The notes under the pieces are model-generated. The model was given only the letters and a program-made list of their open reading frames with translations. It ran no database searches and was not told the DNA's origin. A stretch of DNA of 64,000 nt from Novosphingobium sp. Leaf2 (lineage in GTDB: Bacteria > Pseudomonadota > Alphaproteobacteria > Sphingomonadales > Sphingomonadaceae): assembly GCF_001421325.1 (NCBI RefSeq), contig NZ_LMJY01000018.1:62001-126000 (forward strand). Direction: 5' to 3'. Positions 35,706-44,849 of the stretch are shown here, in pieces; the first letter of the stretch is position 1, and every line of letters begins with the position of its first letter. The translations under genes were made by a program, and so were the position numbers.

Positions 35706-38345
35706 ATGGCCGGGGAAAACAGGATCATCGCTTTCGGAGCCGGAGACGGCGAGAACACGGGCGCAGGCGCTGAGAATGAGCGCGCTGCGGAAGGTTTCAC
35801 CGCGTTGCCCGCACAAGAAAGCTGGGACGACGCGTGGGTTGCCACAGAAACGCAGCCCGACGATCTCGCCCGTACGCGCGGCTGGCTGGTTCCTGCCCTC
35901 GCCGTCCTCGTAATCGTGGCATGGACGGGGCTTTTTGTTGCAGGCCAATTGCCGGCGATGCGCGATGGCGCTTCGCTGCAGCAGGTGTCCACGGTGATTG
36001 CGCAATGGTGTGGTCCTGTCCTTCTGGTCGGCATCTGCTGGTTGCTGGCGATGCGCACCAGCACACGCGAGTCCGACCGGTTTGGCGACATCGCCCGCAC
36101 GCTCTCCAACGAAGCGGCCTTGCTGGAAACGCGACTGACCAAGGTCAACCGCGAGCTCAGCTTGGCGCGGGAATTCGTGGCAGCGCAGTCCCGCGATCTG
36201 GAAACGCTGGGCCGACTGGCGACCGAGCGGCTTTCGCACAACGCAGAGCGGCTGGAAAAGCTGGTGCAGGATAACGGCGCACGCGTCGAATCGATAAGCA
36301 CCGTCAGCACCGCCGCGCTCGACAACATGGAGAAACTGCGCGGGCAACTGCCGGTGATCGCAAGCTCCGCCAAGGACGTCACGAACACCATCGCCAACGC
36401 CGGGCGCACCGCCCATGCCCAGTTGGATGACATGATCCACGGCTTCAACCGGTTGAACGAATTCGGCACCGCCAGCACACGGCAGGTCGCCGCCTTGGGC
36501 GAACAGGTGAACGACACGCTCGACGGGTTCAACCAGCGCTGCGAACAGATGGAACAGATCGCCGCCGCTCGCTTCGCGGCGCTGGCGGAACGCGGCGATG
36601 AATTTCGCGCGCAGCTGGACCATCACGAAGTGGCGGCGCTGGCAGGCGTGCGTAACCGCGCCAAGGCGCTCGCCGAAGAGATCGACGATACCCGCCGGGA
36701 ACTGGACCGGCATGAGGCGGAAAGCCTGACATCGCTGCGTGCCCGTCTGGTGGCCTTGCGAGACGAAAGCGAAGTCGTCTCGCGCACCCTTCGCACGAGC
36801 GAGAGCCGCGCTGCCGAGACATTGAGATCGTCGCTGGCCACCTTGGCGCACGAGCAGGCGGAACTGGCGGAGACGATCTCCGACACCCAGCATGCCGCGC
36901 TCGACGCGCTGGCCGGACGGCTCGCCACGATCGCCGCCGAAGCGCAGCAGATCGACGAATCAATCGGCCTGCGGGCGGAGCGGCTTGCGATGGAAGCGCA
37001 AGAGCGCCAGTCCCGCCAGGTCGAGCAGGAACGCCATGCGATCGCGCGGATCGATCATATGCTGGGCGAGTTGGACGGCACCATCGCCGAGCGGCTGGAG
37101 CGGCACCGCATTCAGGCCGCGGCGCTGGCGGACAGGGCAGCGGCGGTCACCGCCGAACTGGGTGATTTCGAATCTACCCTGTCTGCGATTGCCGAGCATA
37201 CCGGCAGATCCGAAACGCGCCTGTTGGGCAGCCTGGCTGCGCTCACGGACCGCCTGACGGCTGCCCGCTCCACGCTTGCCGCCACCGACGACGATCTGGG
37301 CACGTTGACGGAGAATAGCGTGCGGCTGCTCGAACTGGTCCAAGCCAGTGCCAAACAGACTCACAACGTCCTGCCCGAAGCGCTCGCGGTTTCGGAAGAT
37401 CGCCTGCTCCGGTTGCAGCACGGCGTCGGCGCCTTGCTCGCGCAATTTGACGAGGCTGCACATGGAGGCGGCACGGTCGCGTCCACTATAGACGCATCAA
37501 GCCAGCATCTGGGCAGCCTGCTGTCCGAACTCGCGCACGCACAGGCTCAGATCAGCGCGCATGGTAACGATCACGCAGCGCTGCTCACGCGCATGCAGTT
37601 CAACCTTGCCGAAATCGACGCCGGAATTCAGGCCAGCGCCGCACGCGCCAATGGCGAATTGTCTGCCGCCATCGCTGCCCTTGGTGCAACCCTTCGCGAT
37701 GCCGTGCAGGCGATCGAGAGCGAGAGCGCCACGCGCATTGCCCATGTCGCGCAGACTTTGGGCGATGAAAGCGCCGCCGCGATCGACAAGTCCATGCGCA
37801 CCCGCGTCGCCGAAATTTCCGGCCAGCTGGAGCAGGCCGTTGCTCACGCATCGGGCGTCACGCGCGAAACGGCCGGGCAATTGCGCCAGCAACTGGAACA
37901 GGTCGGCAATCTCGTCGACAACCTCGAAGCGCGGCTCAGCGCAGCGCAGGAACAGGCGCAGGAACAGGTCAACAACGACTTTGCCCGCCGGGCTGCGGTG
38001 ATCACCGAATCGCTCAATTCCAACGCGATAGACATTGCCACCGCGCTCTCCAGCGACATTGCCGACACGGCCTGGGCCGCGTATTTGCGCGGCGATCGTG
38101 GCATCTTCACCCGCCGTGCCGTCAGCCTTCTGGACGCAAGCGAAGCCAAAGCCATCCAGCAGATCTTCGAGCGCGACGATGCCTTCAAGGCCAACGTCAG
38201 CCGCTACATCCACGATTTTGAAGCGATCTTGCGTCAGGTTCTTTCAACCCGGGACGGCAACGCTCTGGGGGTTACACTGCTCTCGTCCGATATGGGCAAG
38301 TTGTATGTCGCGCTGGCGCAGGCGATCGAACGCCTGAGAAGCTGA
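35706..38345 (+). CDS. Very long coiled-coil protein with two N-terminal membrane helices (TipN-like architecture)
   Basis: The 879-residue protein has an acidic cytoplasmic N-terminus (1-58), two membrane helices (about 59-79 and 99-116), then nearly 700 residues of Ala/Glu/Arg/Leu-rich heptads, and a compact C-terminal end (about 805-879: DTAWAAYLRGDRGIFTRRAVSLLD, ending MGKLYVALAQAIERL). This matches the plan of TipN, the new-pole landmark of Caulobacter, although I cannot establish homology. No Walker motif is seen, so an ATPase call would be wrong. ATG 35706 begins MAGENRIIAFG; upstream in-frame codons overlap the divergent gene. It faces the pseudo-phosphorelay genes. Confidence 0.8.
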   Translation: MAGENRIIAFGAGDGENTGAGAENERAAEGFTALPAQESWDDAWVATETQPDDLARTRGWLVPALAVLVIVAWTGLFVAGQLPAMRDGASLQQVSTVIAQWCGPVLLVGICWLLAMRTSTRESDRFGDIARTLSNEAALLETRLTKVNRELSLAREFVAAQSRDLETLGRLATERLSHNAERLEKLVQDNGARVESISTVSTAALDNMEKLRGQLPVIASSAKDVTNTIANAGRTAHAQLDDMIHGFNRLNEFGTASTRQVAALGEQVNDTLDGFNQRCEQMEQIAAARFAALAERGDEFRAQLDHHEVAALAGVRNRAKALAEEIDDTRRELDRHEAESLTSLRARLVALRDESEVVSRTLRTSESRAAETLRSSLATLAHEQAELAETISDTQHAALDALAGRLATIAAEAQQIDESIGLRAERLAMEAQERQSRQVEQERHAIARIDHMLGELDGTIAERLERHRIQAAALADRAAAVTAELGDFESTLSAIAEHTGRSETRLLGSLAALTDRLTAARSTLAATDDDLGTLTENSVRLLELVQASAKQTHNVLPEALAVSEDRLLRLQHGVGALLAQFDEAAHGGGTVASTIDASSQHLGSLLSELAHAQAQISAHGNDHAALLTRMQFNLAEIDAGIQASAARANGELSAAIAALGATLRDAVQAIESESATRIAHVAQTLGDESAAAIDKSMRTRVAEISGQLEQAVAHASGVTRETAGQLRQQLEQVGNLVDNLEARLSAAQEQAQEQVNNDFARRAAVITESLNSNAIDIATALSSDIADTAWAAYLRGDRGIFTRRAVSLLDASEAKAIQQIFERDDAFKANVSRYIHDFEAILRQVLSTRDGNALGVTLLSSDMGKLYVALAQAIERLRS

Positions 38346-38394
38346 TCACCGCGTAAGGCCGTTTTCGCAACTGCCCCCGCCGTTCTTGCCGCCG

Positions 38395-38691
38395 TCAGTA
38401 GCCCAGATTGTCTACCGGGGGTTTGCCCATGATGTTCAGGTCCTGCACCTTGATCCACTGGTGATCGTAATTGACGTAATACAGGCCGAACAGAACGAGC
38501 GCCAGCACCGTGGCGCGGCGGGTTATCCGCCGCGCGTTGAAGTTCACGGGCGCGCTGTCGGCATGCCCCTTCGGCACTTTGTGGCCATCGACCTCGTCTG
38601 GCGTGCGCAATCCGAAAGGCATCACCAGAAAGGCGCTGAGCACCCAGAACAGCGAATAGATCGCGATCATCGAGGTCCAGTTCATCGCCAT
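38395..38691 (-). CDS. DUF1467 family two-helix membrane protein
   Basis: The 98-residue protein has two helices (IAIYSLFWVLSAFLVMPFGL and VLALVLFGLYYVNYD) and the DUF1467 signature LPFGLRT-like segment FGLRTPDEV. The function is unknown. It lies 5 bases after the RNase J gene and is the last gene of the nuo-birA-coaX-rnj run. ATG 38691 (MAMNWTS) or 38685 are possible starts. Confidence 0.85.
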   Translation of the reverse strand: MAMNWTSMIAIYSLFWVLSAFLVMPFGLRTPDEVDGHKVPKGHADSAPVNFNARRITRRATVLALVLFGLYYVNYDHQWIKVQDLNIMGKPPVDNLGY

Positions 38692-38696
38692 CAGCG

Positions 38697-40322
38697 TCAA
38701 TCCTCCAGCAACAGCACCTGCACCTGCGGCTTCTTGCCCGACCATCGCGTGGCCGCACGGCGGGCCGCAAGCCGGGCGGCTTCCTTGCGCACCTCCGGCT
38801 CAGCTTTCCTGGCGCGGCCCAAAGCCTGCGCAATGTCGCGCTTGGCCTCTTCCACGAACGCGTCGTAGTCCTCGTCGAGCGGCAAGCCGACTGCGGAGAT
38901 TTCAACGCGACCGCGCCGATCCGCCGCCACCGAAACGATGCCGTTGAAAGCAATCCGGCGGCGCATGATCATCGCCTCGCCGTCTGCGGGCGCGATGATG
39001 TCGCCATCCAGGATCAACCTGCCCGCGCGCACTTCGCCGAACTTGCCTGGACGATCGGGCGCAAGCCGCACCAGATCGCCGTTCTTCTGGAAGATCGCCT
39101 TAGGAATGCCACAGGCGGCGCCAAGATGCGCCTGTTCCTTCATATGGCGGATCTCTCCGTGCACCGGCACCAAGATCTGCGGACGGATCCATCCGTAAAG
39201 CGCCTCAAGCTCGGGGCGACCCGGATGGCCCGAGACGTGGATCGGGCTCTGGCGATCGGTGACGACGATCACGCCGGCGCTCGCCAGACGGTTCTGGATG
39301 CGGCCGATCTGGATTTCGTTGCCGGGGATCTGGCGGCTCGAAAACAACACCACGTCGCCCTTGTCCAGCTTGATCGGATGACTGCCATCGGCAATGCGGG
39401 CCAGCGCCGCACGTGGCTCACCCTGCCCGCCTGTGGCCACGATCAGGAGTTCGCCGCGCGGCACGTCCATCGCGGTGTCCGCATCGATGATCTCTGGCAG
39501 ATCACGCAGATAACCACACGATTTTGCCGTCTCGATGATCCGGTCAAGCGAGCGCCCGGACACACACAACTGCCGCCCGGTCTTCTTCGCCACATCGCCC
39601 AACGTCTGCAAACGCGCCACGTTCGATGCAAAAGTGGTGACCATCACTCGGCGCCCACGGTGCCTGGATACCTCTGCCAGCAAGCCGCGATAGACTTCGC
39701 CTTCCGAACCCGATGCTTCGGGATTGAAAACGTTGGTGGAATCGCAAACCAGCGCCAGCACACCCTCGTCACCGATAGCGGTCAGTTCAGCCTGGGTGGT
39801 GGGTATGCCAACCTGCGGCTCGTCATCCAGCTTCCAGTCACCGGTGTGGAAAATCCGACCGTACGGGGTTTCGATCAGCAGCCCGTTACCCTCTGCAATC
39901 GAATGCGCCAGCGGAATGTAGCGGATGCCGAACGGTCCAAGCTGGAATGTTTCGAGGTCGTGGACCACATTAAGTTCGACCTTGTCGAGAATGCCCGCTT
40001 CTTCCAGCTTGCCCGCGATCAGTTTGGCGGTGAACGGCGTGGCATACAGCGGAACGCCCAGTTCCTCCGCGAAATACGGGATCGCGCCGATGTGATCCTC
40101 ATGCGCGTGGGTCAGCACGATACCCAGCAGGTTTCGCCGCTCGTTCTCGATAAATTCCAGGTCCGCAAATACCAGGTCCACCCCTGGATATTCGTTGCCG
40201 GAAAACGTCATGCCAAGATCGACCATCAGCCACTTGCCATGGCAACCGTAGAGATTGACGTTCATGCCGATTTCGCCCGAACCGCCGAGCGCACAAAATA
40301 GAAGTTCCTTACCGGGAATCAC
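38697..40322 (-). CDS. rnj: Ribonuclease J
   Basis: The 541-residue beta-CASP metallo-ribonuclease has GGSGEIGMN near the start, the zinc motif [10 protein letters not shown] (His72, His74, Asp76, His77), the later HTGDWKLD and CDSTN blocks, and [18 protein letters not shown] of the beta-CASP domain. It should process and degrade RNA by endo- and 5'-exonuclease action. The start is GTG, overlapping the coaX stop as GTGA. No ATG is closer to the conserved start. Confidence 0.94.
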   Translation of the reverse strand: MIPGKELLFCALGGSGEIGMNVNLYGCHGKWLMVDLGMTFSGNEYPGVDLVFADLEFIENERRNLLGIVLTHAHEDHIGAIPYFAEELGVPLYATPFTAKLIAGKLEEAGILDKVELNVVHDLETFQLGPFGIRYIPLAHSIAEGNGLLIETPYGRIFHTGDWKLDDEPQVGIPTTQAELTAIGDEGVLALVCDSTNVFNPEASGSEGEVYRGLLAEVSRHRGRRVMVTTFASNVARLQTLGDVAKKTGRQLCVSGRSLDRIIETAKSCGYLRDLPEIIDADTAMDVPRGELLIVATGGQGEPRAALARIADGSHPIKLDKGDVVLFSSRQIPGNEIQIGRIQNRLASAGVIVVTDRQSPIHVSGHPGRPELEALYGWIRPQILVPVHGEIRHMKEQAHLGAACGIPKAIFQKNGDLVRLAPDRPGKFGEVRAGRLILDGDIIAPADGEAMIMRRRIAFNGIVSVAADRRGRVEISAVGLPLDEDYDAFVEEAKRDIAQALGRARKAEPEVRKEAARLAARRAATRWSGKKPQVQVLLLED

Positions 40323-41098
40323 TTAGATACTGCCCTTTCGGCGAGAATAGCGAGGCCATCGATCGTAAGATCAGCGTCGACGGCATCAAAAATTTGCGTG
40401 GCTTCATCGAAAAGCACGGCCAGGCCACCTGTCGCGATGACTTTGGCGGGCCGACCTATTTCCGCACGAATGCGCGCGATCAGGCCTTCCATCATCGCCA
40501 CATACCCCCAGAACACCCCGATCAACATCTGATCTTCGGTGTTGCGTCCGATCACGCTGGTGCCTTTGGGTATTTCGATGGCGATGCGCGGCAGTTTGGC
40601 CGTGTTGCCGACCAAGGCATCGAGCGACAGGTTGATCCCCGGCGCGATGATGCCGCCTTTGTACGCGCCGTTGAAATCCACCACATCGAATGTTGTGGCG
40701 GTGCCGAAATCGACGACGATCAGATCACCGCTATGCTTTTCATGCGCGGCAATCGCGTTGACCGCGCGGTCTGCTCCAAGGGAGCGTGGTTCGTCGACGT
40801 CGATGTCGATGCCAAACGCGGCCCGGCCCTGCCCGGCGATCAGAGGCTCCACATCGAAATAATGCCGAGCCAGGATTTCAAGGTTGTGCAAGGCGCGCGG
40901 CACGACCGTGGAAATGATGATCTGGTCGACCTGGTTGGGGGTAACCCCGCGAATAGCAAGCAACTGCAACAGCCAGACGGCATATTCGTCACCCGTCCGA
41001 CGCGGGTCGGTCGCGATGCGCCACCGCCCGCGCAGGACATGGCCGTCCATCAGCGCGAAAACGACATTGGTGTTGCCGGCATCAATGGCGAGCAGCAT
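40319..41098 (-). CDS. coaX: Type III pantothenate kinase
   Basis: The 259-residue kinase starts coenzyme A synthesis. It has the acetate-kinase-fold phosphate loops [15 protein letters not shown] and [16 protein letters not shown], and the type III blocks [12 protein letters not shown] and [15 protein letters not shown]. It is coupled to rnj by a GTGA overlap and follows birA by 15 bases. Confidence 0.95.
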   Translation of the reverse strand: MLLAIDAGNTNVVFALMDGHVLRGRWRIATDPRRTGDEYAVWLLQLLAIRGVTPNQVDQIIISTVVPRALHNLEILARHYFDVEPLIAGQGRAAFGIDIDVDEPRSLGADRAVNAIAAHEKHSGDLIVVDFGTATTFDVVDFNGAYKGGIIAPGINLSLDALVGNTAKLPRIAIEIPKGTSVIGRNTEDQMLIGVFWGYVAMMEGLIARIRAEIGRPAKVIATGGLAVLFDEATQIFDAVDADLTIDGLAILAERAVSK

Positions 41099-41113
41099 GG
41101 CTTCGGGGCTTCC

Positions 41114-41839
41114 TCAAACGAGAACGACGTCGCCGGCGTTAATCAACCGGACCGTACCATCTGCCAGCTTAAGCTGGAGATTACCATTGCCGGAGAGGCC
41201 GGCAAATGCACCTTCCACCGCATCTTCGCCCGGCGGATGGATCTGCAAGCGCGTTCCCAAGGGATGCGCCGTCGCCTCCCACCGCCGCAGCAATGGCGGG
41301 AGACCGGCCTTGCGCCAGCGATCTAATTCGGCGGCAAAGGTTTGCGCCATCCGCTCGGCAAAGCCGTCACGATTGGGTGCAACGCCGGCATCGCGCAATG
41401 CCATCACCGTGCGGCCGGGCACCGCAGGCGCGTAGGCCAAGTTCACGCCGATCCCCACCACAACAGCGCCGGCGACCATTTCCAGCAGGATGCCGGCAAC
41501 CTTACCATGCTCGGATGAGCCGGGGGTGCACCGAAGCAAGACATCATTGGGCCACTTCAGGCTGAGGCCATCGGGCACGTAGGTCGCGAGCGCGTCATGA
41601 ACGGCAAGCCCGGTGGCCAAAGCCAGCGTGGCCGCAGCAGGATCGCCGGGTCTCAGGCGCACTACCGTCGATCCCATGAAATTGCCGGCGCCATCGTTCC
41701 AGACGCGCCCTAACCTCCCCTTGCCCGCGACCTGACGATCGGCGACCAGCCAGTGCCCTTCCACCGCAGGGCTACCGGTTGCGATCCGGCTGGCAAGGTC
41801 CGCATTGGTAGAGCCGGTTTCGGCGACAACTTCGATCAA
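41114..41839 (-). CDS. birA: Biotin--[acetyl-CoA-carboxylase] ligase
   Basis: The 241-residue enzyme has the biotin/ATP-binding blocks ETGSTNADL, GKGRLGRVWNDGAGNFMGS and LKWPNDVLL, followed by VAGILLEMV and a small C-terminal beta domain. There is no N-terminal DNA-binding domain, so it is a group I ligase and not a repressor. TTG 41839 (LIEVVAETGSTN) is chosen because homologues start there; it leaves 10 bases to the nuoN stop. No classical ATG is available. Confidence 0.9.
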   Translation of the reverse strand: MIEVVAETGSTNADLASRIATGSPAVEGHWLVADRQVAGKGRLGRVWNDGAGNFMGSTVVRLRPGDPAAATLALATGLAVHDALATYVPDGLSLKWPNDVLLRCTPGSSEHGKVAGILLEMVAGAVVVGIGVNLAYAPAVPGRTVMALRDAGVAPNRDGFAERMAQTFAAELDRWRKAGLPPLLRRWEATAHPLGTRLQIHPPGEDAVEGAFAGLSGNGNLQLKLADGTVRLINAGDVVLV

Positions 41840-41849
41840 AACGCGCCGA

Positions 41850-43313
41850 TCAAAGAGCGTGGAACAGCGCCGCTGCGGCCGTGTCCGTGAGGCCTTGCAG
41901 CCAGCCACTCAGAAGATAGCCCAGCGGCGAGATGAACAGGCACGTCACGACCAGGATCGCCTTGTGCCAGATGTCGCTCTCACCCTTGATGACATCAACT
42001 GGCTCGTCGAAATAGACGACCTTGACGATCTTCAGGTAATAGAAGGCTCCGATCACCGACGCGGCGAAACCGATGGCAGCCAGCGGCATCATGCCCGCAT
42101 CCACGGCGGCCCGGAAAACCAGGAACTTGCCCCAGAAGCCGAACAGCGGCGGAATGCCCGCCAGGCTGAACATCACCAAGCCCAGCCCGAGAGCGAGGCC
42201 CGGCCGCGTTCGCGACAAGCCGGCAAAGCTGGCGATGTCTTCAACCGGGTTTCCGGCTTCGTCCTTGAGCATCAGCACAGTGACGAAACCGGCGACGGTC
42301 ATCGCGACATAGATCACCAGATAAAACAGCATCGCCGAAGCGCCCTGCACGTTGGCAGCGGCCAGACCGACCAGGATGAAACCCACGTTATTGATCGACG
42401 AATAGGCCATCAGGCGCTTGATGTTCTTCTGACCGATCGCGCCAAGTGCGCCCACGACGATCGATGCAAGCGCGATAAACACGATGATCTGGCGCCAAGC
42501 ATCCGCCTGGTCAGCGAACGCTTCAAGCATCACCCGCATCGTCAGACCAACCGCGGCTACCTTGCCGGAGGTGGCGAAGAACTTCGTCACCGGCGTCGGC
42601 GCACCTTCGTAGACATCGGGCGTCCACATGTGGAACGGCACCGCGCTCATCTTGAAGGCCAGGCCGGCCAGCATGAACACCACGCCGAACAGCGCGCCGT
42701 GGGACAGCCCCCCGGAAAGCGCCGCGTTGATGCCTTCGAATGACGTCGTGCCGGAAAAGCCGTATGTCAGGCTCATACCGAACAGCAGAATGCCAGATGC
42801 CAACGCGCCGAGAACGAAGTACTTGAGGCCCGCCTCTGCAGAGCGCCCGTCGGTCCGCACGAACGCCGCCAGCACGTAGGCAGCCAGCGAGTTCATCTCC
42901 AGGCCGATATACAGCGCAACCAGATCTCCGGCAGAAACCATCAGCCCGCTACCAAGCGCCGCAAACAGCACCAGGATAGGAAATTCGGCCCGCATAGCAC
43001 CGAAACGATCGAAGAAAGTCGGCGCGACCACCAGCGTGGCGGCTGCGGACAGGTAGATCAGGATCTTGCCAAAGCTGGAGAAGGCGTCAGCATGGATCTG
43101 CCCGAAGAACGCGGACGTATCCGGCCCCATCGCGCCGCTGCACAACGCAGGCGCTACCAGCGCAGTGGCACCGATCAACGCGGCCACGGCCAGGATCGAA
43201 ATCAGACGGCTTGCCTTGTCGCCACCCCAGGCAGCGATCAACAGCAGGATCAGGCCTGCGATGCTCAGCGTTTCTTCCGGCGCAATGAGGCGCAGGGAGT
43301 GCGACCAGTCCAT
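41850..43313 (-). CDS. nuoN: NADH-quinone oxidoreductase subunit N
   Basis: The 487-residue subunit is an antiporter-like membrane arm protein of complex I with about 14 helices. The conserved lysines and the broken helix region around APTPVTKFFATSGKVAAVG and KNIKRLMAYSSINNVGF are present. Its ATG overlaps the nuoM TAA by 1 base. Confidence 0.95.
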   Translation of the reverse strand: MDWSHSLRLIAPEETLSIAGLILLLIAAWGGDKASRLISILAVAALIGATALVAPALCSGAMGPDTSAFFGQIHADAFSSFGKILIYLSAAATLVVAPTFFDRFGAMRAEFPILVLFAALGSGLMVSAGDLVALYIGLEMNSLAAYVLAAFVRTDGRSAEAGLKYFVLGALASGILLFGMSLTYGFSGTTSFEGINAALSGGLSHGALFGVVFMLAGLAFKMSAVPFHMWTPDVYEGAPTPVTKFFATSGKVAAVGLTMRVMLEAFADQADAWRQIIVFIALASIVVGALGAIGQKNIKRLMAYSSINNVGFILVGLAAANVQGASAMLFYLVIYVAMTVAGFVTVLMLKDEAGNPVEDIASFAGLSRTRPGLALGLGLVMFSLAGIPPLFGFWGKFLVFRAAVDAGMMPLAAIGFAASVIGAFYYLKIVKVVYFDEPVDVIKGESDIWHKAILVVTCLFISPLGYLLSGWLQGLTDTAAAALFHAL

Positions 43314-44848
43314 TAGTGTGATCCCCCGTGCGCAGCCGCTTGGGCTTGCGCAGGCATAGCTTTTCCGAGTGTGACCGCGCTGTCGCCGGCAGGCTTCGCA
43401 CGCGCCAGACGAGCGTCAAGGGCGGCAATATCGGCGCGCATCGGCGCAATGAAGCTCTCCGGGTAAATACCCATCCACAACACCGCAAGAGCGAGCGGCA
43501 CGACCATCAGCAGCTCACGCACGTAAAGGTCGGGCATTGCGGCAGCGTCAGCGTTCTTCTGCTCACCGAATACGACCCGGCGATAAAGGTAGAGCATGTA
43601 TGCCGCGCCCAGAATGATGCCGGTAGTTCCGACAAAGGCCGCCCAGGTCGATATCTGATACACGCCGCCAAGGCTCAGGAACTCGCCCACAAAGCCGCTG
43701 GTCCCCGGCAGACCGATGGATGCCATCGTGAACAGCAAAAAGAAGAGCGCATAGCGGGGCATATTGATCGCCAGACCGCCATACCGGCTGATCTCACGGG
43801 TATGCAGCCGGTCATAAATGACGCCGACGCACAAGAACAGCGCGCCCGATACCAGGCCGTGGCTCAGCATGACCATCATTGAGCCTTCCAGGCCCTGCAC
43901 GTTGAATGCGAAAAGCCCCAAGGTAACGATGGCCATGTGCGCCACGGAAGAATAGGCGATCAGCTTTTTCATGTCGCTTTGCACCAGCGCGATCAGCGAT
44001 GTGATGACGACCGCCGCCATCGACAGTCCCCAGATCAGCGGCGCGAAGTAGGCTGAGGCTTCCGGGAACATCGGCAGCGCATAGCGGATGAAGCCGTAGC
44101 CACCCATCTTCAGCAAGACGCCTGCCAAGATGACCGAACCCGCCGTCGGCGCCTGAACGTGCGCGGCCGGCAGCCAGGTGTGGACCGGCCACATCGGCAT
44201 CTTCACCGCAAAGCTGGCAAAGAAGGCAAGCCACAGCCACGTCTGCGCCTTCGAATCGAAATTATATGCCATCAAGGTGGGAACGTCTGTCGTTCCCGCC
44301 GTGTGAACCATCCACAACATCGCGACGAGCATCAGCACCGAGCCGAGCAGCGTGTACAGGAAGAACTTGTAGCTGGCGTAAATGCGATCCGCGCCGCCCC
44401 AGATGCCGATGATGAGGTACATCGGGATCAGGCCGGCTTCGAAGAACATGTAAAACAGGTAGATGTCCTGCGCCATGAACACGCCGAGCATCAACGTTTC
44501 GACCAGCAGGAACGCGGCCATATATTCGCCGACGCGCTTTTCGATTGCATGGCTGGCGCCGATGCAGATCGGCATCAGGAAAACCGACAGCATGATCAGC
44601 AACAAGGCGATGCCATCGATGCCCAGCGCCCACGAGAAGCCGGAAAAGATCTCCAGACGCTCGGTGAACTGCCATTGAGCACCGCCGATATCGTAGTTCA
44701 TCCATAGAACCACGCCGAGCGCAAGGTTTACCAGCGTGGCGATCAGCGCGACCGAGCGGGCCGCTTTGGCTTGAAGGAACAGGCAGGCCAGCGCCGCGAT
44801 CAGCGGCACGGCGAGCATCAGGCTGAGGATCGGAAAACCACTCATCAT
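43313..44848 (-). CDS. nuoM: NADH-quinone oxidoreductase subunit M
   Basis: The 511-residue antiporter-like subunit has about 14 helices, the Glu of LLVETLMLGVF, and the broken-helix lysine region KMPMWPVHTWLPAAHVQAPT and DMKKLIAYSSVAHM. The C-terminal tail ends in an Ala/Gln/Ala stretch and GGSH. Two adjacent ATG codons (44848, 44845) are possible starts. Confidence 0.96.
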   Translation of the reverse strand: MMSGFPILSLMLAVPLIAALACLFLQAKAARSVALIATLVNLALGVVLWMNYDIGGAQWQFTERLEIFSGFSWALGIDGIALLLIMLSVFLMPICIGASHAIEKRVGEYMAAFLLVETLMLGVFMAQDIYLFYMFFEAGLIPMYLIIGIWGGADRIYASYKFFLYTLLGSVLMLVAMLWMVHTAGTTDVPTLMAYNFDSKAQTWLWLAFFASFAVKMPMWPVHTWLPAAHVQAPTAGSVILAGVLLKMGGYGFIRYALPMFPEASAYFAPLIWGLSMAAVVITSLIALVQSDMKKLIAYSSVAHMAIVTLGLFAFNVQGLEGSMMVMLSHGLVSGALFLCVGVIYDRLHTREISRYGGLAINMPRYALFFLLFTMASIGLPGTSGFVGEFLSLGGVYQISTWAAFVGTTGIILGAAYMLYLYRRVVFGEQKNADAAAMPDLYVRELLMVVPLALAVLWMGIYPESFIAPMRADIAALDARLARAKPAGDSAVTLGKAMPAQAQAAAHGGSH

Positions 44849-44849
44849 C

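Noticed and set aside
35706-38345. Calling the long coiled-coil protein an ATPase or SMC-like protein
   Set aside because: No Walker A, Walker B or signature motif is visible; such similarity would come from the coiled coil alone.
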